In this document: one piece after another, positions 47,146-57,370 of the stretch
Numbering within the stretch: position 1 is the first letter of the stretch
How the letters are laid out: each line of letters opens with the position of its first letter
Source of the DNA: Sordaria brevicollis
Taxonomy: Eukaryota > Ascomycota > Sordariomycetes > Sordariales > Sordariaceae
Length of the DNA stretch: 64,000 bases
Reading direction: 5' to 3'
Assembly: GCA_033439795.1 (NCBI GenBank)
Contig: JAUTDP010000003.1
Coordinates: forward strand, 3,906,001 to 3,970,000
Program-made: the position numbers and the translations under genes
The notes under the pieces: model-generated
The model's input: the letters and a program-made list of their open reading frames with translations, nothing else
Told to the model about the DNA's origin: nothing
The model's database searches: none

Positions 47146-48675
47146 ATGCGCGATGAAAATGACCCATTGAATGACTTCCTGAAGCCCTTCAGGAAGTTCA
47201 AGGAACACGTCGACGACAACATCGGCTCCGGTATCCATACTATCCTCGACACTATTCTCTATCTCACTCCCTACCAGATCTCCAGGAGGGATGCTCCATC
47301 CTCACCAGCCCTTGGGGCCGACATCACTCGCGGCAAGGACCTGCCCGACATCCGCGCATATGAGGAAAACAAGGCCTCTGAAGAGCTAGAACGCCACTTC
47401 GACGAGCTGCGCAACCATGGCACCAACTACTTCGAAGCAGCCCGCGCCTGGAGGCTGTTCCTGCTGCGCTCCAACTACTCTCCGGTTCGCCTTTCTCTTG
47501 AGCTCGGCTGGAAACCTGTTCCCAGGGGCCTAACATCGGAAATGGACCCCAGTCTCTTTGGCTGGGAGGACGCCTTCGAGGATCTTCTCGCTGAAAGCTC
47601 GGCCAAGCCCATGAGGAGCATCGAATCCCACTGGTTCACCAAGCAGTTCCCCCTTTATCCGAAGTACCTCGAAGGAAGACTGAGCGCGGATAACCTTCGA
47701 GCGCTTGATATGGACCAACGGATACGCTTCCGCAAGCTGGACGAGGCCTGGTTCCCTCTCTACTCTCGCTTGTTCGTCGATGCCAACGACCGTCGTTATT
47801 GCTCGCCACGCAGCATGGACGAGTGGATCGAATGGAGAAAGGCCGAGGCCAAGAAGGACGACTTCCACAGTACCATTCTTACTCAACTGGTATCAAACCT
47901 GGGAGTCGACGCTTCCCGTTGGGCCGGCAACAAGAACAGAAATAGAGATGAGGCCGTCCTTGAGATGCAGGGACGCATCATCAACGATGTCAGCAACTCG
48001 ATTGGCGACGTTGTTGACATGTCCAACGGCTTCTTCGACAACCTGAACTGGTTTGTCAATAAGTTCGACCGCGCGTTAACCGAAGAAGCAGAGCGGGAGT
48101 CGAAAAAGAACAAGGATTTGCAAAAGTCGGACAAGAAACATCCCGACACCGAACAAGATCTCTCCGACGTTATCCTCTCAGCATTCAACGAGTCCAACCG
48201 CTCGCTAAGCACACTCTTCAATTCCATTGCCAAGGAGGTCAAGGACACCAAGCGCTTCTTCGACGACTGGATCGATTCTCAGGACGTTGTCCCATCCAAC
48301 AACAACTATGTGAACACTGTCGCCACGTCTTCCGACGACGCTACCGCCATCACCACCACTAAACAAAACAACAACAGCACCGTGACAACCACCACCACCA
48401 ATGAAAAGAACGGCGTCACCGAAACCGTGAAGAAGGAAGAGTACACTGACGCATCCGGTGCCGTGCACGTCAAGCAGGAAATTGTCAGGAAGGATGCCGA
48501 GGGCAACGTGATTAGCAGATCGAGCAGCCACTCGGTTTCAAGTAAGCGCTCTTGGTCTTTTGGCAACATCGATGCTGATGCAGACAACGATGACAACAAG
48601 ACCTCCATCAAGGACCGTGATCAGGATGGCAATACCGATAAGGATGGAAAGAAGGATGGGTGGTTCTGGAAGTAA
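47146..48675 (+). CDS. Hypothetical protein, 509 aa, Thr/Asn-rich C-terminal half
   Basis: Single-exon gene with a good ATG context (CACAATGCGC); codon use looks genuine. I recognise no family. Residues 1-~340 are mixed charged and aromatic, probably folded (FEAARAWRLFLLRSNYSPVRL, GWEDAFEDLLAESS, SHWFTKQFPLYPKYLEGRLS), with helical stretches DVSNSIGDVVDMSNGFFDNL and DVILSAFNESNRSL. Residues ~370-425 are Asn/Thr-rich. Then comes a strand-like module of alternating charged residues (ETVKKEEYTDASGAVHVKQ, RKDAEGNVISRSSS). The end is Asp/Lys-rich and closes with WFWK. No signal peptide or membrane span. Function unknown. Confidence 0.75.
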   Translation: MRDENDPLNDFLKPFRKFKEHVDDNIGSGIHTILDTILYLTPYQISRRDAPSSPALGADITRGKDLPDIRAYEENKASEELERHFDELRNHGTNYFEAARAWRLFLLRSNYSPVRLSLELGWKPVPRGLTSEMDPSLFGWEDAFEDLLAESSAKPMRSIESHWFTKQFPLYPKYLEGRLSADNLRALDMDQRIRFRKLDEAWFPLYSRLFVDANDRRYCSPRSMDEWIEWRKAEAKKDDFHSTILTQLVSNLGVDASRWAGNKNRNRDEAVLEMQGRIINDVSNSIGDVVDMSNGFFDNLNWFVNKFDRALTEEAERESKKNKDLQKSDKKHPDTEQDLSDVILSAFNESNRSLSTLFNSIAKEVKDTKRFFDDWIDSQDVVPSNNNYVNTVATSSDDATAITTTKQNNNSTVTTTTTNEKNGVTETVKKEEYTDASGAVHVKQEIVRKDAEGNVISRSSSHSVSSKRSWSFGNIDADADNDDNKTSIKDRDQDGNTDKDGKKDGWFWK

Positions 48676-49207
48676 AAAGTTTTGAATATTTGAGAGAAGA
48701 CAAGAATGCGTGATGTTTTCATGTCACGACGCTCCTTGTGTGTATGATACGATCCCTAGCTGCCTATACCCCTTTCCTTCCTTCTTTCTTTCCCTTTTCA
48801 CGAAAGCCGATGTCGTTATCTAGTGGGGGGAACGGTACGAAACAAACGTATATAGCAAATGAACTTGCGGCTAGTCTAATAGTATGAACCACACTACTTC
48901 ACTCAAGGACGTTGTTTCTTCAAATTATGCTTCACTATAGCGATACTGGATGCTGGAGGTATACACTGTTGGATGGTAATTAAATCTCGGCCATCTTTCG
49001 GGGTGAGAGCACCAAATAAAATGAATAAAAACAAGGAACTGCAACCGCACTTCAAAGTTTCTAGCTAAGCAGAAAGCTAACGTATCTCCCATCATAATAT
49101 TACCCATCGGAATTAACTGCTTCGCTAACCGTGGTATTGTAACAGAAAAACAAAGAAGATATGCGCGCTATCTGTAACTTCGGCACTCCCGCTTCAAGCC
49201 CAAAATA
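48676..49207. other. Convergent intergenic region
   Basis: About 0.53 kb between two stop codons, AT-rich and non-coding in appearance. Presumed 3' UTRs. Confidence 0.5.
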
Positions 49208-50785
49208 TCACTCAGTGTCAATAAGAGATGCACCTTGAGTAGGTGGTCCTACTTCCCCCATATCATCCTCATTATCCTCATCATCCTCATCATCCTGTTC
49301 TGTCTCCTCGCTCTTCCGCACAACAGGTCTCCTATCTCCAATAACCCCCAACCGCTTTACCCTCTCCTCATCTTCTGTCGTCTCTCTTCTGCTTTTCAAG
49401 ATGGTAGATGTCCCATTTCTGAAGGACACGATGCACTCCAACTCCTCATTTCCCAACGGAGTCCCTGCAAAAACATCTTTGGACCTCGACTTGCCTTCTT
49501 TAAGAAACGTCCCCACCTTCAGGTCTTCCTCTGTAGTAACCAGATGCCCCCTCCCCTCCAATACCTCCTCGCGCAGACGGTCAATAAAATATCGTAAGTG
49601 TGATTGTTCACCGTACTTATCCTCAGGTTTATCTGGCGACAATGCTCTGTCAGGTGTCCTCCCTCTCTCGTTTCCGAATAGAATACCCTGCTTATGGAAT
49701 ATATCGAGCATCACAAGCTCATGGTAGCCGAGCGATTGGCCGGTGTGAAGGTAGTAGTCGTGGTAAGCGCAGAGATCCTGGTTGTGGAGGATTTTGACTC
49801 GCGAGGTGGGAGGGCGGAGAAATAAGATGTATGTTGAAAGCTGCAACTGATAAATGTTGAAATAATCGGAGGTCAAGTTGCAATGGAGGCAGGTGAGCGG
49901 TTGGGCCATTTGGGGCCAAGGGTGGCTTGGGATACTACACATCGAGGTGTGTTGTGGCGGTTAGTTGAGCGTGTCTTTGGTTTGTCATCTTGGGACACAT
50001 ATAAGAGAACACAGAAGGAAAAGGAAAGTATACGAGTCGGTCGAGCTGGAACAATTAGAAGCAGCCATAGCAACTTACCAGACAGAAAGCTTGTCCGAGC
50101 TTTTGGGGGCATGAAGGATGTGCTTATAGAACTTGAAATTTCTCTGCATCTTGGGGTCTTGTTCGCGTTCTGATTTCGAATTGCGGGACTCGGTCAGCAA
50201 AGATCTCGATGTAATAGAGTAGACGTAGAGAGCAAGTGTCTAGCACAGCCCTGCTCAGCGTCCAAATGATATCGGTATCAAGTCGGGAGGATACGACTTA
50301 CTAAGCCTACAATCCATCGGCGAGATTTTCATGAACAGCTTATCTGCTTCCAAAGCCTTGATATCCCGCAACTTGAGAGCAGGAACAAGGTTCTGCCTCT
50401 TTGAGTCCGCCATAAACCGGACAAAGTCTTCCTCGAAGGGATCCAAGTGCAGCTCCTCCTAATATGAGCCGCCATATTCATCGTCGTGTAGTTTCGAGAT
50501 ATGCTCCTTGACTTTTAGCTGAATTGGTTCAACTCGAAAGACGGTCAAGGTCTCGGGCTCCTTGAAGATGACCTGCGTGCCGTCGAAGCAGGTATCCCAG
50601 GTCAGGTCTAGAGCAACTGTGACGAGGTCCTCGACTTCTTGTTGGGATTCAGTTACGGCGATGCGGTTGTTTCGTTTGTTGTTGTTCTTCTTCTGTGGAT
50701 TCTCTTCTTGGGTCCAAGTCCGCTCCTGGGCCATGTATGTCTGGCTGGTGGGAACGAAAGGTGGTTGGAGCGGATCGAGAGGCAT
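49208..50785 (-). CDS. Hypothetical multi-exon protein with an in-frame TAG at a proposed intron edge
   Basis: Proposed exons (gene order) 50785-50513, 50458-50302, 50169-50079, 49934-49208; 415 aa. Introns 2 and 3 have clean GTAAGT donors; intron 3 has an ACTAAC branch site before its AG. The first junction is odd: the frame runs straight through except for a TAG at 50459-50461, and removing it needs a 54-base intron with the weak donor GTCAAG. I recognise no family. Visible features: an Asn/Lys-rich stretch near residue 35, an acidic EELHLDPFEEDFVRF segment, a C-x2-C pair (LTCLHCNLTSDYF) at the start of exon 4, and a C terminus rich in Glu/Asp. An alternative is two genes, the second starting at the ATG at 49942. 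Confidence 0.5.
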
Positions 50786-51722
50786 GGTGGTTGATGTCGT
50801 GTGTGTACGGATTTGTGAAACACGATAGTTGATAGTGCCGTATGGCGCAAGTTAAGATGTCAACGAAAGAGCCGGTTGACCGTCCGAAAAAACGAACGAT
50901 GTGTGGACAGTAAAACGATTGAACTAAACTCAGACGATAGACCAAAGAATGGGAGTTGAGTGTCTCTCTGGTTGCATCGAGCGAGGTTCACTCACTCGGG
51001 GCCAGGCCTCTTCGACGGGTGAAAATGAGAAAGATGACATCAGATGCACCTACTGCCTTAAGGAACGACTTCGTATGGAAGCTGTGATCGTGTTGCACGG
51101 GAGGGGGAAAAAGTAGCGTCAACACTTTCCACCTCTAGGTGAGTTGGGGTTCAGGGTAGCTTCAACGCTCTTTCCTGTTCATAACTGAGAAATACCACCC
51201 TGAATGACAAACATTCAAGCAACAGAAAGAGGATCCAGTGTTATAAAAGTCTTGAAGGTAGTTCTATGATTGACACAACTCAAGTGGAAGGTTCCCTCGA
51301 CGTCAAATCCCTCGATCCACAATTTCGGACCTGAATCCGCTGAACGCCTCGTGTCCAATCATTTGTCCACCTAAGTCCCAATCAGGAAAGAAGGGTACGT
51401 ACCTGCACTGTCTTCTCGCACAACGACGACGTGATCCCAGCCACTCCGACATTAAAGCATCTTGCAGTTTCAACAAGTTTGAAGTTGATATCTAGGTAGG
51501 CTTGTCTAGCGATTCCATAGCTCTCAGAAGCCTACTTCAAAAACAGGGACTGGCCTAGAGTCGAACAGCATGGACAAGGGAAGCACTAGCACTAACTCTA
51601 CCCAGGTATTTGTGGCCCATGGTTCCCCCTTGATCCTTACGTTCATGCTAGAGCAAATATCGAAAGCGCATAATACCTGCCGTGAGTAAAGTGACCTTCC
51701 TCGAGCCAATATGCTTTAATCA
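50786..51722. other. Region between the 50785 start and the Tdp1 3' end
   Basis: About 0.94 kb. No coding evidence. It should hold the promoter of the upstream-facing gene and the Tdp1 3' UTR. Confidence 0.45.
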
Positions 51723-54290
51723 TCAGAATCCACCAAAGAAGAAAGGACTCTTCGATCCCTTCAGCTCAAGCGGAGGCGCCGGAACTTTCATAGGAATCGG
51801 TATGTGCCCCTCAAAGACTTCCCATGACGATGTGTCATCTTCCGCAGAGGTGACAGATACTGTCTCTTCTTTGCTCTTACCCTTGCCATCGCCCTGCTCC
51901 TGCTCCTGCTTTTCGCTGGAGGCAGATGAGGAGCCTGCAACTGTGGTAGTCCCAGCAGGAACGATAACGCCACACTCCCAGTTACGGCAAGTGATTTTGA
52001 GCTTTTTAGTGCCGCGGTCTTTGATGAGTCGACCCCAAGCACTCTCCGACAAGTTGGCGCTGCCAACGTACGCGAAGCCGCTCACGGTTTTCTTGCTGGA
52101 TTCATCTTTGGATTCTTCCGTCCTCGTGACGAAGATCATCTTGTTGTGCATGAGCATGCCTGGTCTCGTGGAGACGCAGTCACGCAAGACTTCGCGGGGG
52201 AAGGTTGGTGACTCAAACCATTGCTTTTGGAAGCAGATGGTTCCGGCATCCTGAAGTCATCATGTCAGCATGGAAACACGGGTAATATCTCATCGAGAGA
52301 TGACAAAGTGACTGGCTACTAACCTTAGCGATGCTGGTTTTCACCGTATGTTTCGAGGGGAAATAAACTCGAGTGTGTTTCCTGACATCAGCGGCTTCAA
52401 GATCTGGTGCTTCTTGGGCCTTCTTGCCTACTGGCCGACTCTCGAGCTCTTTGAGGCCAGAGTCACCTTGACAAGCGTAATACAGCGCTTTGAGTAGAGA
52501 ATCCTTGATGGATCCCAGTGATGCAGCCTAATCAAGACAATCGTCAGCAAGGCAAGCTGTGAAACGTTGGCTCAGAGATGTTTGGGGCACCTACGACGAC
52601 ATCCATCTCAATGGTCTTGGACGTTCCAAGTCCCAAAGACTTGACGGCGCGACCGAGCCCACAGTAACCTGGCGAGCATTATGTTAGCATTTGTTAGTCC
52701 TGTAGAGCTATTATTTGATAAACTCACCGGTCCTCCAAGCCTTATCATCAACATGTGAAGCAGATCTAAGTAATAACTTGTTAGTACCTGTTGTGTTGTC
52801 TTCGCAGACACTTATGCCGGGACTTACATCGAGTGAACGAAACCATAGCGCTTCGTTTCCGTCCAGTCATACTTCTTCATGCTCTTGATGAGATTATCAT
52901 CCAGTCGCTTGGCTTTGAGGAAATACGATAACTCTTCGCCAAAAGGAGTGAGCTCCCTTGTCATATCCGGGTCATCAAGCAAAGGAAGGTCGATGATGAA
53001 CATAATCTGAGAAGAATAGGCCCTTAAGTAAGTTGCGGGGCACGAGAAAGACTGACTGGTCGTGGATTTGACTTACGTTCTCCATATCACCCGTCTCACC
53101 CCAGTCGAAGCTCACCAGATTGGCGCTGGGTACCACAATGCGAAGATAATCTTCGTACTTAAGCAGCTGAAGCTTCGAGTGCATGCATCCCGAGCCGTTC
53201 ACAGGGACGAGATGCTTCCGCACTGTTGGAAACTGGTTCAAGAAGTCCTATATGAAGAAACGTAGCTGTCAGCCTTCCTTTGTCTCTCCAACACTGGTGA
53301 CATCCCAACCCCCAACGTCCCCAGCCCATATGCCAAAATCGGCAAACTTACACTAATCTGCTCCCCATCCTTCGGCATGCCTCGACAAAGTATTAACCTC
53401 GTCCTCGTCAAATCCAGCTTGTCGAACAACCAACCCTCATCCAGAATGAACGTACTCAGCACCGCCAGCTGTAGCTTATCTTTTTGGAAAATTTCTTCGA
53501 TGGTAACGTCGTCCCCCTTCCTCGGTTGACCACGAACCCACGTTTTCTTTACTGCACCTTTAGGGAAGGGAAGTTCAGGCTTTGATACGTTGCCGCTCAA
53601 GGTGCGGCCAGCATTGGAAAAGGAGGATTGCACCGTGCTTGCTGTCGTTACTGTGCTCGCTTTTCCTGACTCTGGTGCCTTGGTTGGCTTCCCAGCTTTA
53701 ACCATGTGTCCCGTGACCGGGGAGTCGTCAGACCCTTGAGAGCTTGCTGTCGCGTCGTCATCTTCGTCAGACTCAGGTGCTAGCAAATCGGCAATTGTCT
53801 GTGGACCACCTCCAGTGGTTCTTTTGTAGCTACTGCTACTACTCGACGACACCTTCGGACGTTGCTGAGGTCGAGCCGCGGTCGGGCTGGGAGATTCCAA
53901 AGCTGCTGATGATGCTGATCGCTTCTTGTTGTCCTTCAACCGAGCGAGACGCTCCTCTTCCATCTTCTTTCTGTCTAAGCCACCGAAAAGTGCTGATAGA
54001 CTGGATGTCTGGGCATCGGAGTTGGTAGAGACCACTGGATTGCTGGAATGAGATGATTCGGAATTCTTGGCGGCACGTTTTGATACAGCGGCCGCTTTAC
54101 TCTGACTTCCCGTACCATTGTCTTCCTCCTCCTCCTCGTCTTGTGCTAGGTCAACAAGAGCGCTTGACTTTTCACCGTTTTGTGGTTTGTAAGGATCTTG
54201 GCCGAGTGACAATGCGATGGCGATGCGCAGTGCTTCGTCATCGAAGCCGTCCTCCGCGTCATTCGACTGCGGGCCTCTGCGATCAGCCAT
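51723..54290 (-). CDS. tdp1: Tyrosyl-DNA phosphodiesterase 1
   Basis: Nuclear DNA-repair enzyme that removes topoisomerase I and other 3' adducts. Seven exons (gene order): 54290-53352, 53247-53077, 53006-52828, 52765-52728, 52668-52595, 52527-52324, 52250-51723; 710 aa. Both HKD catalytic motifs of the phospholipase-D superfamily are intact: the first is MHSKLQLLK (His ~336, Lys ~338) followed by SANLVSFDWGETGDMEN. The second is MLMHNKMIF (His ~570, Lys ~572) followed by SANLSESAWG. The N-terminal ~230 residues are disordered and Ser-rich, with a ubiquitin-interacting-motif-like DDEALRIAIALSLG at residues 17-30. Between the second HKD and the C terminus is a Ser/Glu/Lys-rich insert. All phases join. 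Confidence 0.92.
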
Positions 54291-54870
54291 TTCATCTGTA
54301 TATGGAGCTCGTGATGAATGCAAGAAAAGTGGCGCAAGTGAGAGAATCTTTGGGCGGTCGAAATGGTGGTCGTCGGATGGGGTCCAGGCGACGCGTAGAC
54401 GTGGTGCGCCAGCGCGACCAGGAGTGTGAGATGCGCCGAGGGAGTGAGAGTTGCGATGAGCAAGAGAGAGAAAATGCTCGGAGGGAAATTGAGGTTGATG
54501 GATTCAAGAAGGGTCTCAAAGAAAGGAAATCCTTTTGTTTGAAGAGGGCGAAAGTCCAGAAGGGTATCTGGCTCACTGGGCAGGAAAGAGCGTAGGTAGG
54601 TTGTTTGTCGGACAAAACGAATGAAAGCGGGGTGTGCGAAGCAGAGACCTCATCATTCACTGCAAGTATCCTGAACTTGAACGGCACAAGGCATCCGCGT
54701 CCAAAAATCTCAGGTAAAATAGAGTCACTACATAGGTACCTACGGTTAGTCTAGTGGCAGCAAAATTTTCTTCTCTTTAATGAAGATATTGTGCTCGACG
54801 GCTCACAGTCTCATCAATATTTACCTACGCACCTGATACTTTCTTTTGGTGACGCTCAATGAACACGGAA

Positions 54871-54882
54871 GGGTTAGGGTTA
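54871..54882 (+). repeat. Interstitial telomere-like repeat
   Basis: GGGTTAGGGTTA, two tandem units of the TTAGGG telomere sequence of filamentous ascomycetes, ~580 bp upstream of the tdp1 start. It may be a telobox-type promoter element or a chance match. Confidence 0.6.
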
Positions 54883-54909
54883 TATGGGAACGGGATGACG
54901 GTTCCCATA

Positions 54910-54913
<4 letters not shown>

Positions 54914-54961
<48 letters not shown>
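54914..54961 (+). repeat. Poly(T) tract, 48 bases
   Basis: The longest homopolymer in the window, uninterrupted. It lies about 30 bases after the telomere-like repeat. True length is likely to vary between isolates and assemblies. Confidence 0.9.
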
Positions 54962-54962
<1 letters not shown>

Positions 54963-56140
54963 ACGAAACCTGTTGGTAGGTAGTGAGTGATTCGACATTA
55001 ATGAATGCATTTCTATGATCCATGCCACCGAGCTGGTGAAAATGGATCTCCGTGTCCTAGGATTAGTGTCATTTGGCATAGTGTTTTCTTGGTGAACTGG
55101 ACAAGGTAGAGTGGCCAGCCTCGATATGCATGACGAGAGAGACCACCAGATACCAAGGGCTCAACTGAACCAAACTCATGGAGGGATACATGGCTTGTGA
55201 CATTACGAAACTATGTCTAGCTACTTATGCTCTCTAAGCTGGCAAACCATATATCATCCTCCAAAATACTTTTTTTTGTTGTTTTTCGTTTTATATGTGG
55301 TGTAGGTGTGGTGGTTGTGATAATAATGCGTCGTGGTGTATGTGGCGTGTACAAGTACCGGGTATAGTTCGCTGTGTATGTACGGATCCCCATTGGCGTA
55401 GGGTCCCTTTCGTGCCTTTCCGTTCCTGACTTCCTAATAACCCCCTCAAAATGTGATGGCCTTGGAAACGTCCTCCGATATGTTGACAACTCCCAGTTCC
55501 CTTTTGCTGAACGCCCATGATTCTCTATGCGTATCATACCAAAAAACCCTTCCTTGAACATGACACGCCTGCTCAAATGAAATAAGGGTCCAGATCCCGC
55601 CCAACTCCCAATGACGGTATGGGTATCACCAAAAACCAATGCCGCGATGCAGCCAGTCAAATGGACCACACTCGTACCAAATGTTGAATGACATAGACCC
55701 AGATTCGCCCTCGCAATGTCGGAGAAAGAAAAGACACGAATAAAAGAAAAGAAGAAGCAAACAGATAACAATGAGCCTGAAGATGGGCTAATATGCTGGC
55801 CAGCATAACAGAATGGGGGAAAAGATAACACAGCCGGTCTATCCTATGACGGCATAGACCCGGAAATCATGGTCGGTACACCATACCTTCCAAAACGCCA
55901 GTGATTTGACAAGCCGGACAGACCCAATGCCCAAACACAAACCCGCCGGATCCCATCGCTGACGCCTGCATGCAAAATCTGCAAAGTCCGGGAATCGTAC
56001 CGTCACCACCCAACGCCTGATATTAGCATGACGGATATGAAAGGAAATGTGCAACGATTAAAAGAAACGCTAGATGTCGACACTCATGTGACAACAAGGC
56101 AAGACCTCCAGAGGTAATGGCAAGATATGGTGCGCCTGAC

Positions 56141-57370
56141 TCAGGAGCTTTGATAGTTGGTTGCGGATGCCCGTAGATTCACTGGAGAATCGAGCTTCAA
56201 GATCCGACGAAGACTATCCTCCATTTGTTGAATATCTGCTGACCGATGTTGATCGGCTGCTCGAGGGAACGAAGCGGGTGGCAGTGGTTGGCTTCCGTAG
56301 AGCTCAACGCCGCGAGGGTGCGGGCCTGGAAATATGTGCTGGCTCGGCGGATGGGTCGGCGGCTGATTTGTTGGTTGGCTTTCCTGAGCCGCTGGAATTG
56401 CCAGGAATCTTTTGAGCTTCTCACTAGGGTCCATTGTGGGTTCTTGTTGCTGTTGCTGCCCATGCTGCCGAGGGACACTTGAGGCAACGCCAGGTTGCTC
56501 TTCACTGGATCTTGCATCACGGATGCGTTCGTGGTAGGGTCTTGAGAAAGCTGGCCCCATGCCTGTCGAGTAGTTTGGCTGGGCTGGCTCAGAGTGATGT
56601 AAACGAGCTCCATGTACGTTCGTGCCAGTCGGGAGTGTCCGAGGCTCCTGTGGTGATTGGCCTTGTCCTTGGGGAGAGAAGAAGCCGGGGCTATGAGCAT
56701 ATGCGTTGGCTGAGCTTCCGCTCCGAGCCCTCTCCTTCTCAGCACGGTCGGCACGGAAGAAGATGTCAAGTGGAGATTCCTCTCGCGAAATGTCGCTGAC
56801 AGGAAGACGGGTTCGAGGCGTAGGTGCTTCCGAGTCGGTGGCCGGAGGTGAGGGCTCCGAGTTGGCTCGGGCAGTAACCCTAACGCTGGGAGAGTCCATC
56901 GACTTGAGGAAGCTCGGGATCGGGAGTGCGGACGGAGCCGGGGAGGCGTGGAAGGAACCACCAGCGAATGCAGGAGGGAAGACCGACTTGGGCAGAGCCG
57001 CCGTCTGTGGAGGACTAGTCCGATAGTTCTTGGATGGCCCAGGTGTCGTTGCCGGGGATGCTGACGACGTCTGCTTGTGACCATTATTGGACCTTGAGGA
57101 TTTTGTTGTACGGGGCTTGGGCCTCGAGCCGTTTGCCTGGGATTCCGGAGCTGGGGTGTTTGTCCCCGACTTGGTGCCCGACTTGTGCGGCGTAAACGGA
57201 GCTGGAGGGCCAAAGTTGATGGGATAGGAGACTTCAGACGGCATATCGTTTTCAGAGGCATATGTTCTGCGAGCGGTAGCGTTGCCAGAATGGCGGTTGT
57301 TGTTGCGGCGTCGACCGGGAGTCGCCTTGGGGAGAGGTCCCGGCTGGTCTTGTTGCTGTTGTCGTTGCAT
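56141..57370 (-). CDS. Pro/Ser-rich protein with Edc1/PNRC-like motif (candidate decapping activator)
   Basis: 409 aa in one exon from the first ATG (MQRQQQQDQPG). Almost entirely disordered. Residues ~128-152 carry FPPAFAGGSFHASPAP followed by SALPIPSFLKSM, which resembles the PNRC/Edc1 family: an aromatic-Ala-Gly element then a short Pro-Leu-Pro Dcp1-binding motif. In yeast and animals such proteins bind Dcp1 and stimulate Dcp2 mRNA decapping. The N terminus is basic (GRRRNNNRH), as in RNA-binding Edc1/2. Near the C terminus is a conserved-looking helix (IQQMEDSLRRILKLD), and a second short helix MDPSEKLKRFLAI. Function is inferred from the motif. Confidence 0.6.
   Translation of the reverse strand: MQRQQQQDQPGPLPKATPGRRRNNNRHSGNATARRTYASENDMPSEVSYPINFGPPAPFTPHKSGTKSGTNTPAPESQANGSRPKPRTTKSSRSNNGHKQTSSASPATTPGPSKNYRTSPPQTAALPKSVFPPAFAGGSFHASPAPSALPIPSFLKSMDSPSVRVTARANSEPSPPATDSEAPTPRTRLPVSDISREESPLDIFFRADRAEKERARSGSSANAYAHSPGFFSPQGQGQSPQEPRTLPTGTNVHGARLHHSEPAQPNYSTGMGPAFSRPYHERIRDARSSEEQPGVASSVPRQHGQQQQQEPTMDPSEKLKRFLAIPAAQESQPTNQPPTHPPSQHIFPGPHPRGVELYGSQPLPPASFPRAADQHRSADIQQMEDSLRRILKLDSPVNLRASATNYQSS

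Larger units (their letters stand above)
54291..56140. other. Region between tdp1 and the Edc1-like gene
   Basis: About 1.85 kb holding the tdp1 promoter and the 3' side of the Edc1-like gene. It includes a telomere-repeat-like GGGTTAGGGTTA (54871-54882) and a 48-base T run (54914-54961). The frame at 55217-55831 (minus) has no domain and looks like 3' UTR. Confidence 0.45.

Noticed and set aside
54746..54830. tRNA-like start (GGTTAGTCTAGTGGCAG)
   Set aside because: Resembles a D-arm of tRNA-Asp, but no T-arm GTTCGA block or acceptor pairing follows at the right distance.
55217..55831. 204-codon minus-strand frame
   Set aside because: No domain, composition like untranslated sequence, and it sits just downstream of the Edc1-like gene on the same strand.
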